DNA of 64,000 nt, from the NCBI GenBank assembly GCA_027627225.1, contig CM051029.1, positions 16,979,656 to 17,043,655 on the forward strand, written 5' to 3'. Positions within the stretch are counted from its first letter, which is position 1. Each line of letters opens with the position of its first letter. The DNA comes from Congeria kusceri (Eukaryota; Mollusca; Bivalvia; Myida; Dreissenidae). The notes beneath the pieces are model-generated. The model did no database searches and was not told where the DNA came from. It worked only from the letters and a program-made list of their open reading frames with translations. This document shows, in pieces, positions 24,591 through 36,499 of this stretch. The position numbers and the translations under genes were made by a program.

Positions 24591-24982
24591 GCCCTCGGGC
24601 TTACCATAGTCGTGTTTTAACCTTTTTATTACATACCTTCAACGCAAGTCAGTGAAGTCAGATTTTCATTAGTACATCAATTTATTAAACCAACGTATGA
24701 TACTAAATACATTAAATTACTTTTAGCTCCTCTTTATAATTACTCCAAGTTTGTAAGATAAATAAATATTGTATTTATTTAAGAATATTTTTAAATTAAA
24801 TTCATATTGTTTTATTTTCTTACTTCATAAGTCCGTTCATACTCCATGGTAATATGTTTACATGTCTTCAAACATTTGCCATTGGGTCATTTGTACCTTG
24901 GACCTTGGCCGGATTGGTTAATTTGTTACTAATTTGTCAATTTGGTAAACGTGTTTAACAATTAGATTAAATGTATACTTAC

Positions 24983-25021
24983 TAATTGATGAGGAAGAAT
25001 ACCAAGAGGTCTCATAGGATA
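24983..25021 (-). other. Candidate 39-bp micro-exon E2, copy L'
   Basis: Bounded by TTTACTTTTCAG and GTAAGTATAC on the minus strand. It reads YPMRPLGILPHQL, which is 6 bp shorter in frame than the L copy. Confidence 0.35.
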
Positions 25022-25182
25022 CTGAAAAGTAAACAACCACATTAATAACATTGATTACTATTGCTATTTGTGATATAAAACATATATTAAGCCAAAAACA
25101 TTCTGTGGAAGAACGACATTTTTTTACACGAGATATGCGTGCATGTTGAATAAAATGAAAAATATTGTATTATAATTTAAAC

Positions 25183-25224
25183 CGGTCTGCCTTGGTCTTC
25201 TTCAAAAAATTCGTTCCACCACTC
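25183..25224 (-). other. Candidate 42-bp micro-exon E1, copy L'
   Basis: Preceded by AAAGTATTTTCAG and open at phase 0 (EWWNEFFEEDQGRP). It is 6 bp shorter than the other copies and very different from the L copy although the flanks of L and L' are nearly identical. The downstream GT is followed by TTAAAT, a weaker donor than in the other copies. Confidence 0.35.
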
Positions 25225-26291
25225 CTGAAAATACTTTGTAGTTAAAGTAAATATATGCCAAACTACACCATATGACAAGGATAGCTTTCATGGACAATAA
25301 CAATTTAACTTAAGCATAACTTGAAAATCTTTTAAAAGGAAAACCCAAACGCATTATTTTGCTTTTCGAAAAATGTCGAAGGAGCATATAGACGCCACTT
25401 GTCCACCCGTTCTTCCCTCCGTTCGTTCTTCCGTCCGTCCTTACGTCTCACTTTCTTGTCCGGACTATTTCTCAGAAACCACTAGTCAGAATTCAACAAA
25501 ACTTTATGGGAAGCTGCATTACCAGGCAGAAGTGTGCATATTACCACGATGTTCCGCTTCAATGATTTTTTCTTGGAGTTATGGGATTTTCAATATTTCT
25601 GAAATTAGTATATAGTGCTCAATTCTTGTCCAGTCTATTGGTCAGCAACTGCAGACTGAAATTCAACAATATTTTATGATATTCATTACCAAGAGGAGAT
25701 GTGCATATTACCAGGATGTTCAGCTTCAAGGATTTTTCTCTGAGTTATGAGACTTTGAAGATTTTTGAAATTAGTTTTATAGTGCACAATTCTTGTCCAG
25801 GCTATTTCTCAGCAACTCTTGGCCAGATTTCAATTATACGTTATGGGAAACTTAATTGCCAAGAGGATGTAGGCATATTACATAGGACGTTCCGCCTCAA
25901 TTATTTTTATTTGAGTTATGGGACTTTGAAGATTTCAATTTTGTCATGTCTGTTTCTCAGGAATTGCTATATAAAATTAAATGATATTTGATCTACAGAT
26001 AAGCAACTATGATGAAATAACCACATTCGACTAATGACCCATGACTTATTGATCTTTTATTATTTTGTTTTTATTATATTTTTACAATTTTGCTTATTCT
26101 TCATGTTCATGTGGTATTTATGTGGTGTGCTCACATACATACAGTAGATGTCTGATTTGGTCCTACAGTTCTAGTGATTTTTAGACTGCGGCGATAACTT
26201 TCCACCATGTAAATAATACAGGACGTCCGCCCGTGACCATCGGGACGCCAACTAGAACTTACGCAATGTAACATAATTATGCATTTTACAA

Positions 26292-29200
26292 GTGAACTAA
26301 AACACAGAAACATACCGCATTGGCAGAATAGGCTATGTACTTGTAGATTATGAATACTATGTTGTTAGTTATTGTTTTTAATCGGTTATATTTCTTCATT
26401 TTCTTGTCATCTCTGAATGAATTTATTGATAGTATTTAATAAACCAGTGACTGAGTGCACTGGTAGTAAGGAATTGTTTCGCGGTTCTGATTGGTCCTGT
26501 GATCAGTGATCTCCCCTGTTCCACGATATTGAAAGCAGTATCAGTGGAAGCCTCTGTGGAATTGCCATCTCAGAAACGATACTTGCTTTCGAGTTGCGGT
26601 ACTAAAGACTCCGGCTATCGCCACTATCTAAAAACTGAAAAGCGGATTCCGCCTATTTTTTTTAATGTTTTGCACGTGGGAACGTTAGTGCATTTATCTT
26701 CTAGATTTGACTCCATCATTATGCGCAGGATTATATACAGTTATTCATTAACCCTCGGTATAAATCCTGAGCTGTACTGTTAGGAATAAAAAAGTTACTA
26801 AACAGTTTATCCGCAATTGTTTGGTTGTTTACGAATTGAACGGCTTATGATTTCTGCCTTTTTGGCAATTTATAAATGTGTACAAGCAGTTTCCGTACAA
26901 AAGAGAACTTGTAAAGCTTTGGCGTACACCTTTCTTGAACATCTGAGTGTTTTGTACAGGGAATCTTCATATAAGCGTCGAAATTCGAAATGTTACCCCC
27001 CCCCCCCTTTTCACAACTGGCCAGCACAGTAACCCCACTGACCGTAACTGGTACTAATGAAATGAACACACGAAGACGATCGTTTTACTTAACACCCATT
27101 CACTTAAAAGTGAGTTATTGAAGTTGCTTTTATTAGACATAAAATTACTTGTTTACTTGTTTCTCAGTTGCAGTATACATGTGCATGTATATTTCTTGAG
27201 AATTCCATTAGTACCAGTGTCAGTAAGTGGGGTTACTGTGGTCCCCAGTTGTAAAAAAGGGGTGTTCCGTTCCGAATTTCGACGCTTTTATGACGATTAC
27301 CTGTACGAAACAATCAGGCGTTCAAAAAACGGAAGGAAACGGCGTACGGTCCCGTAAAATTGTCCAATATTCAATTTTTAATAACTGAGACATATAGTAT
27401 CATCAAAGAATGTGTTTATGGAGTTTATTATTATGTTATGTTGCATTCTATGAAATCGCGAAATGAAACTGTCAAAATATAATAGATTTTATTTATTGTT
27501 GTATTATAATATATACCGGTATGTTTTGGTTCGCCTTTTCTTCCAACGTAGCGTTGTTCAACGCCTGAAAATAATATTTAAAGTAAAAATATGTCAAAAT
27601 ACACCATATGACCAGGGCACACAGTTTTCATGGATAATAACATTTAACTTTGGCATGACTTGAAAATCCATTAAAAGTAAAACCCAGACGCATTATTTAT
27701 ATGTACTGTCGAGTAGATTATGTAGGACTTAATCCTCAATTTACTGGTTACATTGAACTAGTGTATACTACTGAATGTAACATTTAAAAATTAGTTAAAT
27801 GTGCATTTCAATTGTGCACGCTATCATATTTTATTTTTGATATTTTTTTTAGATTGCTCATAATGCTTTTCATACAAACGACAACGTATATAGATGTTTC
27901 ACTGGCAATAATGGTAGGCATTATTGAAAACAGTCAATATAAAAAGGCTATGGGCTTCCAGAATCGCAGGTGTATAATCTTTATAAGTTATTAAGTTACT
28001 TTCACTGAGAAAAGAAAACATTTTACGTTAACATAAATAACTGGAAATATTATATTATATAAGTGATCAGCTGAAATGGCGGCAGTGTTCAACATGCGTG
28101 CTAGTACATAAAAAAAGCTAACTGCGAACTGATTCAATCTGCGCAAAGTAATGAAAACGTGTAACGCACGTTATAGTGTGCTTGTGCGATAATTGTTACT
28201 AATGTGTAACTAAAGCATACTACACCAAATATAGTAAACAATCTTTCTAGGTTATTTCACATTGAGCCGCTACAATATACGACTGTTCAGTAACACATTA
28301 ATTTGTGATATTTTTTGTATAAAATATTTTCTTAGCATGTGTTCCATGAAAAATAAATGGAGAACTAACTTAGAAAAGTGTATTCATCATTTTGTCCTCT
28401 ATATATGATACTAGTAAAGCATTGCTTATAAGGCTCTGGGCAAATATTGCCTTATTTTTTATATAGGTAATATTTGTCTGACGCCAATATTTGTCCGATG
28501 AGCCTTACAGCTTAACGAAAGACCATTTCTGTTGCGTGCGGAATACTCTTATTTAATTTATATTACATATTGCAGCGACCAATTTTTTCCACGTTACTTT
28601 TCCGCGTTGAAATTACTAATTGTTAATACACGGCTATGGTTCGCCTTAAGGCCGAATCGGTGCACCTTCAGCAGTATTGGCCCTTTATTACATACCTTCA
28701 ACGCAAGGTTTTAATGAAGTACATTGACTTATTAAACCATCAAACCGGACGTATTACAGAAAATGCATTAAAATATGTTTAGCTCCTCTGCGGAATTTAA
28801 GTTCTCTCTCTTCACCCTTACTTTGAAGCAAGTTTGTTTTACCCGATTAACGCCCGATTCGTTATTCTTTTAGTATTTTCATATTTTTATGGAATTAACG
28901 AGGCTGTATTGAACTTTACCGGTACGCGGATCGCGCATGCTCCATGAGCAGTGGCACGTTGCTATGTCTGAGTAAACAAATCTCCGCCATATTGGATTAG
29001 CCTACACCCGACTATGCCGATAGTTCGAGTTATGTCTATTACGAAATTTAAACGTTGTTTTTTGTGTTTTATCGGCGTTTTTCATGTGTAAAATAGATTC
29101 AGATATCGTAATGATTGGCAAGAGCTTTTGAACTGACTATAATAGTTTATCATAAATATTTGACAAATTTATAATATTTTTAAAAAAGCGGGTGTGGAAA

Positions 29201-30005
29201 CGGCAGCCACCATTATGAAAGGAAACAATTAATTCATGAAACTTATCAATGCTTGGTTTGAAATGCATCTTTCAAATTCAACAGAATAGTATTTACATTC
29301 AGTCACACGGTTAATTTTTTTTTAAGTGGGGGTATGGTGACGACAGTCCCAATAGTGTAAACATTATCTTGTTTATAAACATTTGTTAAATACCTACGTA
29401 CCCATTTTGTCAGTATTTTTCACGCGATGATGTTTTGACATTTACTTCAAAATGGCGGAAAGTAAACTTTCTTTTCGATCTCATTGCAATTAGAGGTTAC
29501 TATTCATTAACATTCTTTATAAATGAATATTAATCATAAAATGCATCAACAAGCTCTAAAACACATTATTTTTTCAATTGTATTGCGTTTTTAACTTGTT
29601 ATACATAAACGAAATGCTAGCACGTGCAGTTGTATATAAAGTCGCAGAAGGCGCCTACACATTGTACTAAAATATATGTACCGGTAAAGTTCAATTGCCC
29701 CATCAGCGAATTCATGGGTATCAATTTCTCATTGTCTTGAATATGGCCGACAAATTCCAGAAACGATCAGCTAAAACTTTTAGCGTACGCTCCGCTGCAA
29801 CCATTTAGACTATACCAATGACGTCACTACGCCGTTAACGACGGCGCGAGAAATTGATCGTATGCCAAAATACTGGTATTTCGGCACATCGGAAGTAGAA
29901 AAACCCGTATTTGGCACACCACGTGTATGCCCGGAACTTAGAAAACCGTACATGTTAAAAATTAACGTAAATGTGCTACTATTTATAATAAGGTATGCAA
30001 TAAAC
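26292..30005. repeat. Tandem monomer U7 (3714 bp), most diverged
   Basis: Last monomer, preceded by L' and ending near 30005, just before a hAT-like insertion. Inverted-repeat arms are at 26931-27058 and 27207-27352, with a long C-run in the left arm. Micro-exon 27517-27564, minus small ORFs 28916-28990 and 29721-29804, CACGTG/TATATAAAG 29621-29641, CRE 29819-29826. The plus MAAVF ORF at 28075 is cut short. The K-L-stop site downstream of the micro-exon is deleted. Confidence 0.85.
27517..27564 (-). other. Candidate micro-exon E1, copy U7
   Basis: It reads ALNNATLEEKANQNIP between a perfect TATTATTTTCAG acceptor and a GTATATATT donor. It is the most diverged monomer copy and is still open and 48 bp long. 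Confidence 0.4.
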
Positions 30006-30027
30006 AGTGATATTTTGTAATAATACT

Positions 30028-30990
30028 AGGGATGGGACCCAATACTGAAATCAATATTCGAATATTCGTTTTAGGTATTCGAATATATTCGAATATTGGT
30101 TTTGTTAATAATACTAAATACTACTATATACGGCACTGTGTCCGAATATTTACCTATCCGAAATATGTATAATACGTGTACGTAGTTGGTTTACATTGTT
30201 TCAGTGACAAAATGAGCGATATAACTTAGTGGGTGTTAGGCAAATATAAAGAGATGTAAGATTTTGTTAAATGTATTGTTAATTAATTTGTTGATCGTTC
30301 CGTTGTTTTTTTTTTCAGAACCATGAAGCTTGTATCTGCTGTGCAGATTACACGTTGCCTGGCTTTTGTCTAATGACCGCGTAAAGTACTTCCAAGCACG
30401 TGATGGTGGCATTGTTTACTAATAAAGACTCTTGTATAATATACGGTGTTGATATAATGGGTAATTATTACAAGTGACGTATATTAAGATTGTCCAGATC
30501 ATGCTAATTTTGTTAAAGAAATTGATTGGCTGATAATGGATTCATTTTGATTGGTTTACTTAGAGAGTAATTGTAATTTACTGTAAACAACTTAACCGTA
30601 TATATGTCACTTAAGGAAAATAAACAACAATGTACGCCTTGTGAAAACTGTGAAACCGTTATCACAACATGGCCCAGTTTTGTTATTTGTGGATACAATG
30701 CGTCATATTCGCGCCTCCTACAAACCGTTAATTCGCGGCCCTTGTAAAGACGTGGCCCCCTTGCCAATTATCAATTTTCGTTAATTGGACATGTTACACT
30801 GACCCCGCCCACCTGCTAGGCAGGAAATCCGACTGGAATTCATGTTAACATTGCAGTCAAACTGGAAAAAAAAGATTTTTCAAAGAAATGTTGTTCCTTT
30901 AATAAATTTGAAAATCGAATATTCGTATTCGTTTTTTTATATTCGAATATTATCCGATATTCGAATATTCGAATATTCGGTCCCATCCCT
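30028..30990. mobile_element. Non-autonomous hAT-like element with TIRs
   Basis: The 963-bp element starts AGGGATGGGACC and ends GGTCCCATCCCT, a perfect 12-bp terminal inverted repeat followed by AATATTCGAATATTCG-type subterminal repeats at both ends. It is flanked by the direct repeat TAATAATACT (30018-30027 and 30991-31000). An 8-bp duplication would suit hAT, and the flank is low in complexity, so 8-10 bp is compatible. It encodes no transposase; an 84-codon minus frame at 30513-30767 shows no known domain. Family assignment rests on the TIR type. Confidence 0.65.
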
Positions 30991-31000
30991 TAATAATACT

Positions 31001-32476
31001 AATAACGTTTACATACCCATAATAACAATGCTGGATTCATTTTGTATCCATAAGTAATCTATACCCACAAACTATTGCATTTTTATACGAATTGCAATAA
31101 CCGCCGCGGTGTAAAATTTTATCAATATTCTACGGAATCCTTTTCCTGCCAATTAAATTCCGCCCTGTACAGGACCACGGACATGCAAAACGCGAGGTAT
31201 ATTTCGCATCTTCCACCTGAGAAATTTCATAGACAGTCGAAATTTGGTCGATGAAAATCGACCTAACTTTTCAAAGAATTCGTGTTTCCACGTTTTATTA
31301 AAGTTCGAGATCTGCAGTAAATGAAAACTGAAAAGTTTTGACGCATCCTCGCCCCCGGATTATTTGTTGGTAGTATTAACTTTCTGTGCTGACACCGGTT
31401 ACATGTAACCGTTGTTTACCTTACATACATATGTAGCAGTAGAAAAGATGAGACAAGAATACGAACAAAGGATCGTTTCTTAATTTCTTAATCGAAAAAA
31501 ATATTTATGTTTATAACAAAACAGTTCAATCTGTCAAGCGGTGCATATGTAAAATATAAATGTCGGTGCGAGAGTGGGCATCACTTGCTGCGTATTATCC
31601 GACAACGCGAAATTTTAGTGTCCGTCTGTGCCTCCGTATCAAAGCGCGTTTATGGTTGTGCAAAGACATTGCCAATATTGATTTACGATATTCCTGATTT
31701 ATAATGAAATTGCGTTTTAGCTGTTCAGTCTCGTTCAAGAACCTCTTATCGCCAAGAATGCAAACACGATATGTAAAGCAAACAAGTCAACGAGTATGTT
31801 TGATCGTTAGAGTAAGATAGTCTTTCAAAGCCATTAAAGAGCCCCAGACGTGTTCATGACTTAATGTCTGTATGCTTAGTGTTACGTCCAACTACTTATG
31901 CTACGTACAAATCTGGAGTCATTCTGTATTTCTTAGAAATTAAAGCTTATTTCGGTAAAATTATAATGATTAGAAGTGATTTTGATATAACAAAAATATT
32001 TGTACCATTACGGAACAATATATGCAACACTCTGTATGATATGCCGTTTAATAATTAATTAGGCATAAACCTATAAATGTTTAAGTTTTTTGTCAAAGCT
32101 GCAATTTGTACGTTATATAATCGTAACTATTTTAATTCAAATTAACATTTTGTAATGCAGGCATTATTTATAAAGAAGCCTTGATAAATATTATTTCATA
32201 TTTATGTACAGATATTTACGGATTAGAAGCTGTCAATCAAAATCACGGGTATTTACGCAAATACGCGCCTTATTTGTTGCTCTGTTACTAAGACATTTTA
32301 ACAATTTAATTATCTTGTTCCCATGACATATAAACTTAAAAAGGAATCAAAGTAGGCAAATGTCTCATCTATGCCCCTATATGAACCAGGGCCCATATTT
32401 ATAACAACTGTAAAGCTATTCTTAACTTGAGTTGAAAATAATTCAAACATAGAACTTGTGTTTGAAACACCTTGCT
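31001..32476. other. Intergenic, no supported feature
   Basis: Apart from a 7-bp-stem hairpin (GGTCGAT-GAAA-ATCGACC near 31246) I see only short chance frames here. Confidence 0.5.
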
Positions 32477-33414
32477 TTGTAATATGTGTGTGACAAATAC
32501 TAAATAACTAGCACACTCATTTTAGTTATATGTTGTAATATGTGTGTGACAAATACTAAATACTAGCACACTAATTTTAGTTATATGTTGTAATATGTGT
32601 GTGACAAATACTAAATACTAGCACACTCATTTAGTTATATGTTGTAATATGTGTGTGACAAATACTAAATACTAGCACACTCATTTTAGTTATATCTTGT
32701 AATATGTGTGTGACAAATACTAAATAACTAGCACACTCATTTTAGTTATATGTTATAATATGTGTGTGACAAATACTAAATAACTAGCACACTCATTTTA
32801 GTTATATGTTGTAATATGTGTGTGACAAATACTAAATAACTAGCACACTCATTTTAGTTATATGTTGTAATATGTGTGTGACAAATACTAAATACTAGCA
32901 CACTCATTTTAGTTATATGTTGTAATATGTGTGTGACAAATACTAAATACTAGCACACTCATTTTAGTTATATGTTGTAATATGTGTGTGACAAATACTA
33001 AATACTAGGACACTCATTTTAGTTATATGTTGTAATATGTGCGTGACAAATACTAAATACTAGCACACTCATTTTAGTTATATGTTGTAATATGTGTGTG
33101 ACAAATACTAAATACTAGCACATTCATTTTAGTTATATGTTGTAATATGTGTGTGACAAATACTAAATACTAGCACACTCATTTTAGTTATATGTTGTAA
33201 TATGTGTGTGACAAATACTAAATACTAGCACACTCATTTTAGTTATATGTTGCAATATGTGTGTGACAAATACTAAATACTAGCACACTCATTTTAGTTA
33301 TATGTTGTAATATGTGTGTGACAAATACTAAATACTAGCACACTCATTTTAGTTATATGTTGTAATATGTGTGTGACAAATACTAAATATTAGCACACTC
33401 ATTTTAGTTATATG
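32477..33414. repeat. 17-copy minisatellite, ~56 bp unit
   Basis: The unit TGTAATATGTGTGTGACAAA...CACTCATTTTAGTTATATGT repeats about 17 times with very few substitutions. Units differ mainly by AAATACTAG against AAATAACTAG, a 2-bp length variant that marks sub-blocks. Confidence 0.95.
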
Positions 33415-33968
33415 CAACTTTTTGTCAGCATCTTTGATTGATTCCGTTTTGCAGAAAATCCATTCTAAATTTTCAGAATTATAAAAGTTTTCTTACCTTG
33501 TTTACTATGAGTCTTTATAAATAGCACCCCAGACTAAACGATGTTGCCCCAAATATCTTACAATAACTCAACATTTTGTCTAGATCTGCCGGTTTCACAT
33601 ATTTCAGATTGGCTTCAGGGCGTTTATCATTGACCTTGTGTCTGGTAGTTGATAGATGCACTTCTTATAAAATTAGAGAAAGAATTATGCGTTACACAAA
33701 TTATTATTATAATTGTTTTATTACAACGTCTTTATTCGTATACATATCATATACACAAGTGCATATTACATATGTCACAGTACATTGTTGTACGCAAAAC
33801 CACACTCGATGTACATTTGTGTTAAAATCTTAAGAGCTATAAAGAAAACACGAAGAAATAAAGGCAGGTTGCACAGAGTCTAATGTTATACATGTGATAT
33901 GTACTAAACACCAGGCATTTAAATGTATTTCTTTTTCTGCATAAATCTCACAATTTTCATCGTAATGA

Positions 33969-34591
33969 TTATAATACAGTATTGTTGATGTTTACGAGTT
34001 CCCCTATTACTGACCATCTTTCCTTTTCTGTTTCTGATAGTTTAATATTACTATATATATTATAAGCCCATGCTAAACTTTTTACTAAACCATTATAATT
34101 TGGTATTATCTTATTTCTTCTACAAAAAAAATGTATTTTTTTACTTCAAGGCATAACATATCAATATTGTCTTTTCCTGGTGTAGTATTTCCAAAAATAA
34201 AAGTCTTACAATTTACAATATTTCTTATGTTTAATTTGTGTACCAGATCTTCGTTTATATCTTTTATTAAGTTTTCGATTTTTTCACAATTCCAAAATAG
34301 ATGAAGTATTATTTCTTCATGCTCAGTGCAAAATGTACATGTTCTAGTACTGATTAATTTCATTTTACTCCTTAAGGAATTTGTGCCTAATATTTGGTGA
34401 ATAATCCTAAATTGAAACCTTTGTAAATAACTATATCTTGTTATGTAGAAAATGTTTTAAAAAATATAGTTCCATTCATCATCGGCAATAGCAAAGATTG
34501 CCCATTTGTTTTTACAAATTGGTTCTATGTCATTTTCAATAAAACAATGATATATTGATCTAGATTGACTTTCATAACATACATAATATTT
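33969..34591 (-). pseudogene. LINE reverse-transcriptase C-terminal fragment
   Basis: Minus-strand reading gives a nearly continuous C-terminal part of a non-LTR retrotransposon ORF2. In order it has ENDIEPICKNKWAIF, RFQFRIIHQILGTNSL, then the zinc-knuckle-like CTFCTEHEEIILHLFWNC, then WAYNIYSNIKLSETEKERW, and a stop near 33969. The pattern C-x2-C-x8-H-x4-C preceded by a QFRIIHxILGTN block is typical of the region after the RT domain. One in-frame stop (34457-34459) and one frameshift in an A/T homopolymer (about 34124-34130) break it. Upstream RT and endonuclease are absent, consistent with a 5'-truncated insertion. Confidence 0.75.
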
Positions 34592-34599
34592 GGCATAGC

Positions 34600-36139
34600 A
34601 TGACAGGGTAGAATTCTGTACCGAAACAGCTGTGGTTACACAAATTAAGACCGTTTCGTACTTTCACAACTAAGATGAATTTAAACCCACAATTACAGAA
34701 TGCCTTCATGGGGTAAATCATTGTCCTTGTTTTACGCTGGACGCTGCCATACGTATTTCTCATACAAAAGTAAGAAAACAATGTCTGTTAAACAAATCAT
34801 GAACCTTTCGTACTTTCGCAAGTATGAGAATAAGGAATGGTGCATAAGCCCACAATAAGAGATATTATATTGTGAAATTTAATTATCAAAATACGACCTT
34901 GTCGGTATAATTGATCTTTGAATAACCCATGCTTTAACAGAATGGGATTGGGTTTAAATGTTAAAATATAAAATGCTATTGTCAGATTAATACAACAGCA
35001 GTGCAATATTATGTTTGCACATTAATAATTATGTACTGTATGAACTATCGTAGACACATTTGTTCATATCTTGTTCCAAAATGATACGCAAATTCGCTAA
35101 TTCATAGTGACACATTACAATGCAAATTTAAGATTGGACTCTTAAGAGATCGTAATGATGATAGAGGGTCATATGTGAGAACACATGAAGCGAGCATGTA
35201 ATAAGTGAACAATATGTATTAAACCACATCCTACATTGGCAATGTCATTATTATCGACCTTTCATGAGGAAGTATTTTTCTGTTTCTGCAATCCTATTTA
35301 AGTTCTGGCTTCCTCGAAAATAAGTTGTTGAACCTGCATAACTTTATTAGAATACAGATGTGGCCATAGGCGGATTCAGAGGGGGTTGGGGGCGGTAGAA
35401 GCGGCGTACCCACCCAGCAACGTTTTCTAATATTAGTACCGGTATAATCGGTACTTCTCAATAACTTACTGGTAGCATTCACTACAGCAAAATGATACAA
35501 ATTTATCAGCTTTTTATCATAATATGTTGCACAAAACATATCTATAACATTGCGCAGTTTTAACTGTCATTATATATATATATATTTATATATATAACAT
35601 AATATATAATACATGTATATATTATATATTATTAACATAATATATACACGTATAAGTTAGTGACTACTTATGTTTCCCGCCACTTCTTACACCAAATCCT
35701 GTAACCGCGCCTGCTGACATCTCTACTTTCTCATTTACGATGTGAATCAGTGTATTTAAATGATTGCTATTTACCCAGTGCATGGTTATTGTTACTTTAT
35801 ACAAATCATCCCCCGAAACCCACAACCTTTTCTAAAAGTCATTGAGTATAAACACTTCCCGAGGCGATCCCCCTGCAAAGGTCGTTTAGAGCCTTTGTTC
35901 GAAACACCGAGTACACTGCAGCCGGGTTAATACGGTTTTGTGACACACAGAAATGCCTTAGAGTAACTTTTTAACATAAACCAGTTTGCAGTAGTCCACA
36001 CCTCTTCGTCTTGAAATACTAGAAGCATATCGTGCAGATCCCAAGCATGTCTTGTCCGTCGTGCGTGCGAAAGGGTCAGAACCTTATCATTGTCTTTTTT
36101 TTTTCACAAAGAACGGTTTCTATCCATGAATTGGGCATA
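34600..36139. other. Intergenic; AT dinucleotide tract at 35570-35655
   Basis: No supported gene. An (AT)n-rich tract lies at 35570-35655. A G-rich stretch at 35385-35410 resembles the CCATAGGCGGATTC-type debris seen again near 63645-63700. Confidence 0.5.
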
Positions 36140-36499
36140 TTGCTTACCCGACCCCACCTCCCCCTATTTTTTCCGCCAACCCTAAAAGTTTTTTTGCCAA
36201 TCGATCATTAACTTTTTCTGACTTTCGGTAAAAAAGGGCAGTTTTCACTACTATTCAGTTTTTCGGTAATTAGCAAGCATTTCGAATTAGTCTATCTGAG
36301 ACAGGCGCTATTGGTAAAGACATACCGTAAGGTACAGTTTTTTTGAGGGGAGACCTTTACACATTTGTTCATGCATCCAATATACCTAAACTGTATAGTG
36401 GATATGCCGCGAAGAAAAACAAAGTTAAGGAAAAAAGAAGTTTATTTTTACAAAATGTCTCCGCCTAGATTTTTTGGAGACGTAAGCGAAAACCAACAA
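36140..36499. mobile_element. MITE-like repeat, copy 1 (decayed left end)
   Basis: About 360 bp align with 37317-37678 in the same orientation. Shared blocks include TTTTTTCCGCCAACCCTAA, GAGACAGGCGCT, GACATACCGTAAGGTACAGT and ATGCCGCGAAGAAAAA. The right end keeps GTAAGCGAAAACCAACAA; the left inverted end is eroded. Confidence 0.65.

Larger units (their letters stand above)
24591..26291. repeat. Second leader segment L'
   Basis: This segment interrupts the monomer array and matches L (456-2130) from 24733 onward. Its first ~140 bp (GGCCCTCGGGCTTACC onward) are a diverged relative of an internal monomer stretch that contains TTCAACGCA and GATTTATTAAACCA. It carries the micro-exon copies at 25183-25224 and 24983-25021 and a truncated E3. 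The join to U7 (TTTTACAAGTGAACTAAAAC) is the same as the L-U1 join. Confidence 0.8.

Noticed and set aside
32477..33414. Possible CRISPR array
   Set aside because: Units are contiguous with no variable spacers and the genome is eukaryotic. The same applies to 41515-41902 and 44871-45291.
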